Assembly: GCA_024642005.1 (NCBI GenBank) | Contig: JAHECA010000008.1 | Span: forward strand, 1-64,000 | Direction: 5' to 3' | From: Robiginitalea sp. | Lineage (GTDB): Bacteria > Bacteroidota > Bacteroidia > Flavobacteriales > Flavobacteriaceae | Length of the DNA stretch: 64,000 nt | Part shown: piece by piece, positions 36,087 through 44,263 of the stretch | How the letters are laid out: every line of letters starts with the position of its first letter | Numbering within the stretch: the stretch's first letter is position 1 | Notes under the pieces: model-generated | What the model was told of the DNA's origin: nothing | The model's database searches: none | Seen by the model: the letters and a program-made list of their open reading frames with translations, nothing else | Position numbers and translations under genes: made by a program

Positions 36087-36130
36087 TTACAACAATTACT
36101 GGGCCATGGCGTTTAAAAAAAGTAAGTTTG
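36087..36130 (+). promoter_or_regulatory. Promoter P3 of the histidine kinase gene
   Basis: TTACAACA (36087-36094, continuing AAT) is followed 36 bases later by TAAGTTTG (36123-36130), an exact -7 box; the spacing equals that of P1 and P2. The sequence after the element (TACTGGGCC) also resembles the other copies. The distal site, expected at 36066, is weak (AGACCACA). The leader before the kinase ATG is about 50 nt and contains a 7-bp hairpin at 36137-36153. Confidence 0.6.
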
Positions 36131-36183
36131 AAACCGGGTATAGCAGCTATACCTGAGCCCGCAGAGGGCATAGGGCAATTTTT

Positions 36184-38145
36184 ATGAAAGGAATCTTCGC
36201 TACGGCATTTTGGGCAAGTTTGCTTTTACTCCACTGGGGCATGCACGGGCAAGACTTTGCCCTGCAAGACGAAGGCAGTTTGTATGAGTTTAAGCAGCTC
36301 TCCACTGCCCAGGCCAAATACGAATTCTTCTTCAGTACGGGCAACCGCTACGACTTCAATTCGCCCTATGACTGGCTCGATGCGGTGAAATCAGACCTGA
36401 ACCAGGCAACGCGCCTGGGCGATTCCACTGCCATAGGGGCCTATGAAATCATGGAGGCCGAGCTCTATTTCGACCTGGGTGATTTCAACAAGAGCGTGAC
36501 CCTGGCCAACGACCTCCTTTCAAAAATCCCCACAGACCAGCGGGAAACAATCCAGACACTGCTCGAGCTCATCGACCGCAACTACGGTGCACTGCAACTC
36601 TACGACAGGCAGATTGAGGTTAGAAAGAAAAAACGCGATCTGGGGTATACCGAAAATATCTCCTTCTACGATATTTACTCCAGCCTGGGCATGCACCGTA
36701 AGGCCATGAGGGATTATATCGAAGAGCGCAAACGCCTGGTTGACGATACCGATCTCTACCAACTGGCCGAATACGACAACGATGTGGGTACTTTTCTCCT
36801 GCTCGACAATTCGCCTGCGGCGGCCCTCTCGTATTTCAAGAAGGCGCAGGGGTACATTACCATTTTTCTGAACGACTTCAACAAGGCCAAAACCGAAAAC
36901 GAGCTGGAGCGGGCCGAATTGCTGCGCGGAATCGTGGACGGGAACATCGGCCGGTCGCATGTACTGCTCACCCAGTACCGGGAGGCTCTTCCTTTCCTGG
37001 AAAACAGCATCTCGATAATCGGGGAGCACAAGCAGGAATTATATCGACACTATATTACTGAAAACACCCTGGCCCTTGCTGAAGCCCATCTGGAGCTGGG
37101 CAACCTGAAAAAGGCCCTGGAGTACCTGCAGCAAACAGCCGATGCGCAGCGCGTGGGGCTAGCCATGAGGCGCAACCGCCTGTTGGCCCTGTATTACGAC
37201 ACCATCGAAAATTACCAGGAAGAGGTTCGCTACCTGAGGCGCAATGTACGCCTGCAAGATTCTATAGACCGCGTGGAATCGTCGATAGGCAAACAGCAAT
37301 TGGTTGCCATCGTAGCCAACGAAGAGCTGGAGAATTTAAAGAACACGTCCAATACCCAAAAGGAGCAAATGGAGCGCGACAGGGCCGAGCTTCAGGCCCA
37401 GGACATGCGCATTAACCTGGTCTTTATCTCCCTGGTCTTCACCCTGCTCGGGTTTGCCGGGCTGGTGTACGCTTATTTGAAAAACATCAAGAACCAGCGG
37501 TTGCTGGCCGAACAGAAGTTCATAATCGAAAAATCCCTTATCGAGAAGGATTCCCTGCTTAAGGAAATCCACCACAGGGTCAAGAACAACCTGCAAATGG
37601 TCTCGAGCCTGCTGAGCCTGCAGACCAAGAATACGCGCAGCAAGGCGGTGATAGATGCCTTGGAAGAAGGAAAGAGCCGGGTAAAGGCCATGGCCCTGAT
37701 ACACCAGAAGCTCTACCAGAACGACGACCTGTCGGTAATTGAGATGCAGGGATACATCGAGAGCCTGATCAATAGCGTACAGTCGGTATTTAAAAAGGGC
37801 GGGCACAACATCAACATCACCATCGACGCCGAGGGCGTGGAACTCGACATCGACAGGGCTATCCCCTTCGGTCTTATCCTGAACGAACTGGTCTCAAATT
37901 CTTTCAAATATGCCTTCCCGGATCCGGAGCAGGAGGGCCGGATTTACATCCACATCCGCACGAACGGCGAAGGGGGATTTTTCGAGTACTCCGACAATGG
38001 GGTGGGCATGCCCGACGACTCCGACCAGCGGGAAGATAATTCGATGGGCCTGAGGCTAATCCGCCGCCTGGTGAACCAACTCCAGTCTACTCTGAACATC
38101 GACCAGACCACCGAAGGGGTTCGGTTCTGGTTCAATTTCAAATAG
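36184..38145 (+). CDS. TPR sensor histidine kinase (HisKA_2 type)
   Basis: 653 residues. A signal peptide (about 1-22, ending near MHGQ) is followed by a long helical TPR-like sensor region (about 30-370), a coiled coil, one membrane helix (about 410-430) and a cytoplasmic kinase. The phospho-histidine box is E-I-H-H-R-V-K-N-N-L-Q near 461 and the ATPase has N-E-L-V-S-N-S-F-K-Y-A-F near 565 and D-N-G-V-G-M near 605. There is no receiver domain. It pairs by position with the LytTR regulator at 34861-35616. The TPR region in the periplasm probably binds a protein or peptide; the signal is unknown. Its promoter P3 carries the same site type as the two small-RNA promoters. Confidence 0.9.
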   Translation: MKGIFATAFWASLLLLHWGMHGQDFALQDEGSLYEFKQLSTAQAKYEFFFSTGNRYDFNSPYDWLDAVKSDLNQATRLGDSTAIGAYEIMEAELYFDLGDFNKSVTLANDLLSKIPTDQRETIQTLLELIDRNYGALQLYDRQIEVRKKKRDLGYTENISFYDIYSSLGMHRKAMRDYIEERKRLVDDTDLYQLAEYDNDVGTFLLLDNSPAAALSYFKKAQGYITIFLNDFNKAKTENELERAELLRGIVDGNIGRSHVLLTQYREALPFLENSISIIGEHKQELYRHYITENTLALAEAHLELGNLKKALEYLQQTADAQRVGLAMRRNRLLALYYDTIENYQEEVRYLRRNVRLQDSIDRVESSIGKQQLVAIVANEELENLKNTSNTQKEQMERDRAELQAQDMRINLVFISLVFTLLGFAGLVYAYLKNIKNQRLLAEQKFIIEKSLIEKDSLLKEIHHRVKNNLQMVSSLLSLQTKNTRSKAVIDALEEGKSRVKAMALIHQKLYQNDDLSVIEMQGYIESLINSVQSVFKKGGHNINITIDAEGVELDIDRAIPFGLILNELVSNSFKYAFPDPEQEGRIYIHIRTNGEGGFFEYSDNGVGMPDDSDQREDNSMGLRLIRRLVNQLQSTLNIDQTTEGVRFWFNFK

Positions 38146-38189
38146 GTACCAGCCCGTTTCCACACGTTCCCTTTTTTAAATAAGTTCAA

Positions 38190-38197
38190 TACCTTTG
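38190..38197 (+). promoter_or_regulatory. -7 element of the MBL hydrolase gene
   Basis: TACCTTTG, an exact TAnnTTTG match, 18 bases before the ATG at 38215. No clear -33 box. Confidence 0.5.
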
Positions 38198-38214
38198 GGA
38201 GAAAGCACCCTTCC

Positions 38215-38895
38215 ATGAAAATCACCTTTTTAGGGCATGCGGCCCTGCGCATCGACACCGGCTCCCACCAGGTGGTGGTAGACCCGTTTATTACCGGAAA
38301 CCCACTGGCCAAAGAAAAAATAAGCCTCGACTCACTTGAGCCGGATTATATTTTACTCACCCACGCCCACCAGGACCACGTACTCGATGTGGAAGCCCTG
38401 GCGGAGCGAAGTGGCGCCACAATCATCAGCAATTTTGAAATTGTATCACACTATCAGGCCAAAGGACTGAAGGGCCACCCTATGAACCATGGCGGCGCCC
38501 GTGATTTCGATTTCGGATGGCTGAAATACGTGCATGCCGTGCATACCTCCTCTTTTGCAGACGGCACCTACGGCGGGCAGCCTGGGGGCTTCTTGTTGCG
38601 TGCCGGGGGAAAACAGCTCTATATAGCCGGCGATACCGCCCTGCACATGGATATGAAGCTCCTTCCCCATTACGGTAACCTCGACCTGGCAGTACTGCCG
38701 ATAGGAGACAACTTTACCATGGGGGTAGCAGATGCGGTGCTGGCTGCAGACTTTGTGGAATGTTCGCGCGTTCTTGGCGTACACTACGACACCTTCGGAT
38801 ATATCGTAATCGATAAGAAACAGGCCCGCGAGGCGTTTGCCAAAGCCGGAAAAACCCTGCTCCTTCCCGAAATCGGGGAATCCCTCACGCTTTGA
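38215..38895 (+). CDS. Metal-dependent hydrolase, UPF0173 (metallo-beta-lactamase fold)
   Basis: 226 residues. The zinc motif T-H-A-H-Q-D-H is at about 50-56, with further ligands H (M-N-H near 94), D (A-G-D-T near 143) and H (G-V-H-Y near 188). Length and the opening M-K-I-T-F-L-G-H-A are typical of UPF0173. The substrate is unknown. Such genes often sit near men genes in flavobacteria; here it lies between the kinase and menC. Its stop abuts that of the convergent SDR gene. Confidence 0.85.
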   Translation: MKITFLGHAALRIDTGSHQVVVDPFITGNPLAKEKISLDSLEPDYILLTHAHQDHVLDVEALAERSGATIISNFEIVSHYQAKGLKGHPMNHGGARDFDFGWLKYVHAVHTSSFADGTYGGQPGGFLLRAGGKQLYIAGDTALHMDMKLLPHYGNLDLAVLPIGDNFTMGVADAVLAADFVECSRVLGVHYDTFGYIVIDKKQAREAFAKAGKTLLLPEIGESLTL

Positions 38896-39687
38896 TCATA
38901 CCACCCGGCTGCGTACCACCACCCGGTGTGCCAAACGCGGGAAGAAGCGCTTGAGCAAGACCCCGATGGTTTCCCGGCCGCCGATGTGGGCCTCCCATTT
39001 TCCGTGCTGCACGGCCCGCCACATTTTTTCGGCGAAGCGGTCGGGGTGCATGCCCCGGGAAGTGGCCTGGTCTTGCCGCCCTTGCGGGCTGCCATCGGCC
39101 GTGAGGGCGTTGCGGGCGATATCGGTCTGTACAAAGCCAGGGCAGATCAGGCTTACCCGCACCCCGTCCTTCTCATGCTCCATGCGCAGCACATCAAAAA
39201 AGCCGTGCAGGGCGTGCTTGGCCCCGCAATAGCCCGAGCGGAGTGGTGAACCAAAACGGCCCATCAGGCTGGTTACCGTCACAAAATGGCCGCCCCCCTG
39301 TTGCAGGAATTCGGGGAGCAACCCCTTGGTCAGGGCCACGGTGCCCAGGTAATTTACCCGCATTAGACGGTCATAAACCGCCAGGTCGGTCTCGAGAATG
39401 AGCGAACGCTGGCTCAGGCCGGCGTTGTTTACCAGCACATCGATGCGCCCGTGGAGTTGCAGGGCGCTCTGCACTGCGGTGGCCAGGCTCTCGGGTTGTT
39501 CCAGGTCCACAGGGAGCAGAGATACCCGGTCGGGCCGGGCACATTTTGATCTGACCAATTCCAGCCGGTCAGTCTGCCTGGCCGAGAGAATGAGTCTGTG
39601 GCCCAGGCGGCTGAGGTGGTAAGACAGGGCTTCCCCAATTCCGGAAGAAGCTCCCGTAATCCAGACTACTTGATTTTCTTCTTGCAT
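38896..39687 (-). CDS. SDR-family oxidoreductase
   Basis: 263 residues from the ATG of MQEENQVVWITGASSGIG (a TTG seven codons upstream is also in frame). Motifs: T-G-A-S-S-G-I-G at 11-18, N-N-A-G near 87 and the catalytic Y-C-G-A-K near 152-156. It resembles the DHRS7B-like group of short-chain dehydrogenases. It lies on the opposite strand inside the men region and is divergent from menC with 47 bases between starts. Confidence 0.85.
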   Translation of the reverse strand: MQEENQVVWITGASSGIGEALSYHLSRLGHRLILSARQTDRLELVRSKCARPDRVSLLPVDLEQPESLATAVQSALQLHGRIDVLVNNAGLSQRSLILETDLAVYDRLMRVNYLGTVALTKGLLPEFLQQGGGHFVTVTSLMGRFGSPLRSGYCGAKHALHGFFDVLRMEHEKDGVRVSLICPGFVQTDIARNALTADGSPQGRQDQATSRGMHPDRFAEKMWRAVQHGKWEAHIGGRETIGVLLKRFFPRLAHRVVVRSRVV

Positions 39688-39734
39688 ATGCGTCGCATGT
39701 TGACTCAAAATATACGTAATTTTAGTCCGGTTTT

Positions 39735-40784
39735 ATGACTGCATCTTACGCCCGATACCCATTGAAGTTTATCCGCCCGGGAGGCACGTCCAGGGGGGTG
39801 CTCACCGAAAAGGAGACGTACTTTGTCGTAGTGCGCGAAGCATCGCGCTGGGGCATAGGGGAATGCGCCCTGTTCCGCGGCCTGAGCCGGGACGACAGGC
39901 CCGACTACGAACAAAAGCTGCAGTGGGCCTGCCAAAATATACATCTGGGCCTGGAACGCTTGCGGACCGTTTTGCATGACTGGCCCAGCATTGTGTTTGG
40001 CCTGGAACAGGCCTTTCGGTCGCTGCAGGCCGAGGCCCCCATGGAATTATTCCCCTCGGCATTCCTCCAAGGCCGCCCCATTCCCATTAACGGCCTGATC
40101 TGGATGGGCGATGCCGCTTTTATGGAAGAGCAGATTGCTCAAAAGCTTGCAGAAGGATACCGCTGCCTGAAATTGAAGATCGGGGCCCTCGATTTCGAGG
40201 CCGAGCTCGGGCTGCTCCGGAGCCTGCGCCGGCGGTTCACGCCCCTGGAACTGGAGCTCCGGGTCGATGCAAATGGGGCATTCCGGGGCGAATACGCAAT
40301 GGAAGCCCTGCAGCGGTTGTCAGAATGCGACCTGCATTCCATTGAACAGCCCATCGGTGCGGGGCAGTGGGAAGAAATGGCCCGTTTGTGCCGGGAAAGC
40401 CCGCTGCCAATTGCCCTCGACGAGGAATTGATCGCACTGGCCCCCGAGGTCGACAAGCGCAATTTTCTGCGGCAGGTATCTCCGCAATTCCTTATCTTGA
40501 AACCCAGCCTGCTGGGTGGGTACGCCGCTTGCGAGCATTGGCTTGCCCTGGCCGGAGAGCTCGGCATCGGGTGGTGGGTGACCAGCGCCCTGGAGAGCAA
40601 CATTGGCCTGAATGCCATCGCCCAGTGGACGGCAACCCTGCAAACGGAGATGCCCCAGGGCCTGGGGACGGGGGCCCTGTTTTCGAACAACTTCGACAGC
40701 CCCCTGATGACGGCCGGCGGAAATTTATGGTATAAGCCGGCCCAGGGCTGGCAAATGAAAAAAATACTGGAATTATGTACATAG
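39735..40784 (+). CDS. menC: o-Succinylbenzoate synthase
   Basis: 349 residues, enolase superfamily. The catalytic lysine is in C-L-K-L-K-I-G near 144-148, metal ligands are D (L-R-V-D-A-N-G near 177), E (S-I-E-Q-P near 203) and D/E (A-L-D-E-E near 229), and the second lysine is in L-I-L-K-P-S near 256. It dehydrates SHCHC to o-succinylbenzoate. Dipeptide epimerases share this fold, but overlap with the CPBP gene and coupling to menE support MenC. Confidence 0.93.
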   Translation: MTASYARYPLKFIRPGGTSRGVLTEKETYFVVVREASRWGIGECALFRGLSRDDRPDYEQKLQWACQNIHLGLERLRTVLHDWPSIVFGLEQAFRSLQAEAPMELFPSAFLQGRPIPINGLIWMGDAAFMEEQIAQKLAEGYRCLKLKIGALDFEAELGLLRSLRRRFTPLELELRVDANGAFRGEYAMEALQRLSECDLHSIEQPIGAGQWEEMARLCRESPLPIALDEELIALAPEVDKRNFLRQVSPQFLILKPSLLGGYAACEHWLALAGELGIGWWVTSALESNIGLNAIAQWTATLQTEMPQGLGTGALFSNNFDSPLMTAGGNLWYKPAQGWQMKKILELCT

Positions 40785-41707
40785 AACAGGGCTACCGGGG
40801 CGATCTGGGCCTATGGAAATACTTTTTTATCCCGTTGGGGTTCATTTCCCTTATGGCCTTTAATTATATAGCCACCGTTACTTCCCCGGTGCCGGTGGAA
40901 GACATGATGGCAGACATGATTGATTCCCTGGGGGCCAATACGGTTTTGATAATCATGCTCCTGCCGCTCGCACTGGGCCTGGCGCTGGTGCTCGGCTGGA
41001 CCAAGTTTATACACCCTCAGTCGATTCGCTCCCTAACCACCTCGCGCCGGAAGGTAGACTGGGGACGGGTTTGGTTTGCCTTCGGGCTGTGGAGCCTGCT
41101 CACCGTGGGCCTTACCGGGCTCGACATATGGCTTTCCCCGGGCGACTACGTCTGGAACTTTCGCTGGGAGGCCTTCTGGAAACTTGCGGTGATTGCCATT
41201 TTGTTGATTCCGCTGCAGACCAGTTTCGAAGAATACCTCTTTCGCGGTCATATGATGCAGGGGCTGGGGATTATGGCCGGGAACCGGTGGGTGCCCCTGC
41301 TGGTTACCAGCCTGTTGTTCGGCATCATGCACCTGGCCAACCCGGAGGTGGAAAAACTGGGCTATGGCACCCTGGTATTTTATATCGGCACCGGGCTGTT
41401 TTTGGGCATCCTGACCCTGATGGACCAGGGCCTGGAACTGGCCCTGGGGTTCCACGCCGCCAACAACCTGGTTACAGCCCTGCTGGTAACGGCCAACTGG
41501 ACTGCGTTTCAGACCGATTCCCTCTACAAGGACATCTCAGAGCCGGTGCTCGGCTGGGACACCTACGTGCCCGTCTTTGTCGTTTTTCCCATCCTGTTGT
41601 GGATCTTCGGGCGCAAATACCGGTGGAAAGACTGGAAGGAGCGCCTGACGGGCCGCATCCACAGCCGCGAAACAGCAATGGCCTATTTTAAGCAAGAAGA
41701 AGCATGA
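40775..41707 (+). CDS. CPBP-family intramembrane metalloprotease
   Basis: 310 residues with about seven hydrophobic segments. The family motifs are E-E-Y-L-F-R-G near 150-156, F-G-I-M-H-L-A-N near 185 and G-F-H-A-A-N-N near 228, the glutamate and histidine residues forming the metal site. The ORF overlaps menC by ten bases and menE by four, so it is translated between two menaquinone enzymes. Substrates of bacterial CPBP proteins are mostly unknown; no direct role in menaquinone synthesis is implied by family. Confidence 0.85.
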   Translation: MYIEQGYRGDLGLWKYFFIPLGFISLMAFNYIATVTSPVPVEDMMADMIDSLGANTVLIIMLLPLALGLALVLGWTKFIHPQSIRSLTTSRRKVDWGRVWFAFGLWSLLTVGLTGLDIWLSPGDYVWNFRWEAFWKLAVIAILLIPLQTSFEEYLFRGHMMQGLGIMAGNRWVPLLVTSLLFGIMHLANPEVEKLGYGTLVFYIGTGLFLGILTLMDQGLELALGFHAANNLVTALLVTANWTAFQTDSLYKDISEPVLGWDTYVPVFVVFPILLWIFGRKYRWKDWKERLTGRIHSRETAMAYFKQEEA

Positions 41708-42792
41708 AAAAAGCATATCACCAGGCCTTCCGCATTGCCGGGCAGGCCTTTGCCCTGAACGACCTGGGCGAAGTGGGTTACAGCCTTGTCAAGGAAGGCA
41801 CCCCTTATGAACGGGAAATTGGCGATTTCCTCATCGACTGGGTTTCTGACCGCGACCACGTAATGCAGCAAAGTTCGGGCTCGACGGGCAGTCCGAAGAC
41901 CATAAGGTTAAAAAAAGAACACATGGTGCACAGTGCCCGGGCAACTGGCGAGGCCTTAGGGCTGGGCCCTGGCACGCGGGCGCTCGTTTGTCTGCCCATG
42001 TCGGCAATTGCCGGTAAAATGATGCTGATACGCTCCATGGTGCTGGGCTGGGACCTGTACATGGTGCCCCCTGTGGCCGAGCCCCTGCGGGAGGTGAGCG
42101 GTAACTTCGATTTTGCCGCCATGGTGCCCCTTCAGGCCGAACGGTCGCTCAAACACCTGGGACGTATAGGAAAACTAATCCTGGGCGGGGCTCCCGTACT
42201 GCCGTCCCTGCTGGCCCAATTGCCCAAGAAAGGCACCGAGGTGTGGCAAACGTACGGCATGACCGAAACGGCCAGCCACATCGCCCTTCGGAAGCTGCAG
42301 CGGATCGCTGTCGGGCAAGATCCGGAAACGGTTTTGCCGCCCTATACAGCCCTGGAAGGCGTGCAGCTAAAACTGGACGCGCGGGGCTGCCTGATAATCG
42401 ATGCCCCCGGGTGGGTCGACAATCCGGTCGTTACCAACGACCTGGTAGCGCTGGAGTCGGCAACGGCCTTCCGTTGGCTGGGACGGTTCGACCACGTGGT
42501 AAATTCCGGCGGGGTCAAGCTGCTGCCCGACCAGCTGGAAATCCGAATGGCCCCTTTTCTGCAACACCGCTTTTTCCTTACAGGGATGAAAGACGCAACC
42601 CTGGGCGAGAAGCTGGTCCTTTTTGTCGAAGGCGCAGGGGACCAGGCTGCGCTCAGGCAAAGCCTCGAAGCTTCGGGCCGTTTCACCAAATTTGAACTGC
42701 CCCGCGACATCCATTTCGTGCCCCGATTCGTGGAAACGATGACCGGCAAGGTCGACCGACTCGAAACCATTTCCAACGCTAACCAGAAATAA
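41704..42792 (+). CDS. menE: o-Succinylbenzoate-CoA ligase (AMP-binding)
   Basis: 362 residues, shorter than typical acyl-CoA ligases, as usual for flavobacterial MenE. The ATP-binding S-S-G-S-T-G-S-P-K is at 58-66, Q-T-Y-G-M-T-E-T near 180, and the hinge G-R-x-D-H-V-V-N-S-G-G near 260. It makes o-succinylbenzoyl-CoA. The next enzyme, MenB, is not encoded in this window although its product is used by MenI and MenA here. ATGA overlap with the CPBP gene. Confidence 0.92.
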   Translation: MKKAYHQAFRIAGQAFALNDLGEVGYSLVKEGTPYEREIGDFLIDWVSDRDHVMQQSSGSTGSPKTIRLKKEHMVHSARATGEALGLGPGTRALVCLPMSAIAGKMMLIRSMVLGWDLYMVPPVAEPLREVSGNFDFAAMVPLQAERSLKHLGRIGKLILGGAPVLPSLLAQLPKKGTEVWQTYGMTETASHIALRKLQRIAVGQDPETVLPPYTALEGVQLKLDARGCLIIDAPGWVDNPVVTNDLVALESATAFRWLGRFDHVVNSGGVKLLPDQLEIRMAPFLQHRFFLTGMKDATLGEKLVLFVEGAGDQAALRQSLEASGRFTKFELPRDIHFVPRFVETMTGKVDRLETISNANQK

Positions 42793-42793
42793 T

Positions 42794-44122
42794 ATGTACC
42801 GAACCTTACTGCTCATCCTGATTACCACCTGTTTTACGGCCCGTGCCCAGGTTATCCTTCCTGAAGCCGAAAGAGCCGAAGTCGTCGATGCAATCCTTGA
42901 GGAGCGTCTGGAGACCTTGTTGCCCGAATTGATGGATCGCAGCGGCATCGACATGTGGGTGCTCATCTCTCGGGAGTACAACGAAGACCCGGTATTGAAG
43001 ACCTTTTTGCCGGCTACCTGGCTCAGCGCCCGCCGCCGCACCATGCTGCTTTTTTACCGCGATAAAAAGACCGGCAAGACCGACCGTCTGGCCGTGGCGC
43101 GCTACAATATCGGGAAGAGCATAGTTTCGGCCTGGGATAAAGACCAGCAGCCCGACCAGTGGCAGCGCCTCATGGAACTGATCGAGCAGCGCAACCCGGC
43201 CCGCATAGGCCTTAATTTCTCGGATGACCACAACATTGCCGACGGCCTCGACAAGACCGATTACGACGCCTTTATGAGCTATCTGCCCAATAAGTACCAC
43301 AACAGGGTGGTCTCGGCCGAGAACCTGGCCGTAAGCTGGATAGAAACCCGTACCCCGCGTGAAATGACGTTGTATGCCAACCTGGCGCGCCTTACCCACA
43401 ACATCATTGCCGAGGCCTTTTCCGACGCTGTTATTCTGCCCGGCAAAACCTCCACCACCGAGGTGGAGTGGTGGTTCCGCCAGCGGGTAACCGAGTTGGG
43501 GCTCGACACCTGGTTCCACCCTACGGTTGACATCCAGCGCAGCGCCCGCGAACTCAAAGGTCATTTATATTCCTTTTCAGACCGGCCCGGGCAGGAAATC
43601 ATCCAGCCCGGCGATTTGCTGCACTGCGACTTCGGGATTACCTACCTGCGGCTGAACACCGATTGCCAGGAACTGGCCTACGTGCTTCGGCCCGGGGAAA
43701 GCGATGCCCCGGAGTACCTGAAAAAGGCACTTGCAGCCGGCAACCGGGTTCAGGATCTGCTCACTACAACTATGCAAGAAGGCCTGACGGGAAATGATAT
43801 CCTGGCGCGCGCCTTGGAGGCAGGCCGCTCTGAAGGCCTCCGTCCTTCTATTTACACCCATCCACTGGGCTCCTACGGGCATTCTGCAGGCACCACAATC
43901 GGCATGTGGGATGCGCAGGGAGGGGTAGACCGGGCAGACGGGGAAGTGTATACCCTGCGGCCGAATACCCTCTATGCCATTGAACTGAACACCACCGTGC
44001 ACCTGCCCGAATGGAATACCGACATCCGGGTTATGCTCGAAGAACCCGGGTTTTTTGGGGCCGACGGTTTTCGCTACCCCGACGCGCGCCAAACTGCACT
44101 ATACCTGATCCCCAGGCCCTGA
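42794..44122 (+). CDS. Secreted M24-family metallopeptidase (Xaa-Pro aminopeptidase-like)
   Basis: 442 residues with a signal peptide (cleavage near TARAQ, residue 19). The C-terminal pita-bread domain has the M24 metal ligands in order: H-C-D-F-G-I near 277, D of L-N-T-D, H of H-P-L-G-S-Y-G-H near 356, E of A-I-E-L-N near 395 and E of L-E-E-P near 415. Members are aminopeptidases or prolidases; export suggests periplasmic peptide use. It begins one base after the menE stop, so it is probably co-transcribed. Confidence 0.85.
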   Translation: MYRTLLLILITTCFTARAQVILPEAERAEVVDAILEERLETLLPELMDRSGIDMWVLISREYNEDPVLKTFLPATWLSARRRTMLLFYRDKKTGKTDRLAVARYNIGKSIVSAWDKDQQPDQWQRLMELIEQRNPARIGLNFSDDHNIADGLDKTDYDAFMSYLPNKYHNRVVSAENLAVSWIETRTPREMTLYANLARLTHNIIAEAFSDAVILPGKTSTTEVEWWFRQRVTELGLDTWFHPTVDIQRSARELKGHLYSFSDRPGQEIIQPGDLLHCDFGITYLRLNTDCQELAYVLRPGESDAPEYLKKALAAGNRVQDLLTTTMQEGLTGNDILARALEAGRSEGLRPSIYTHPLGSYGHSAGTTIGMWDAQGGVDRADGEVYTLRPNTLYAIELNTTVHLPEWNTDIRVMLEEPGFFGADGFRYPDARQTALYLIPRP

Positions 44123-44263
44123 ACGGTTGTTTTAAATTGCAATTGGCTGGAATTACGGTATTTCCGAAGCAACGTTCCGGAAAATTCGTATCTTTTACAA
44201 ACGGGTGTTATAATGCTCCGGCGTTTCCTGTTCCCCCTGGTCTAACGTTAAAATCGTAACAAG

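Noticed and set aside
38896-39687. This SDR as a menaquinone enzyme because of its position
   Set aside because: It is on the opposite strand, has no men-specific feature, and no dehydrogenase of this type is needed in the pathway.
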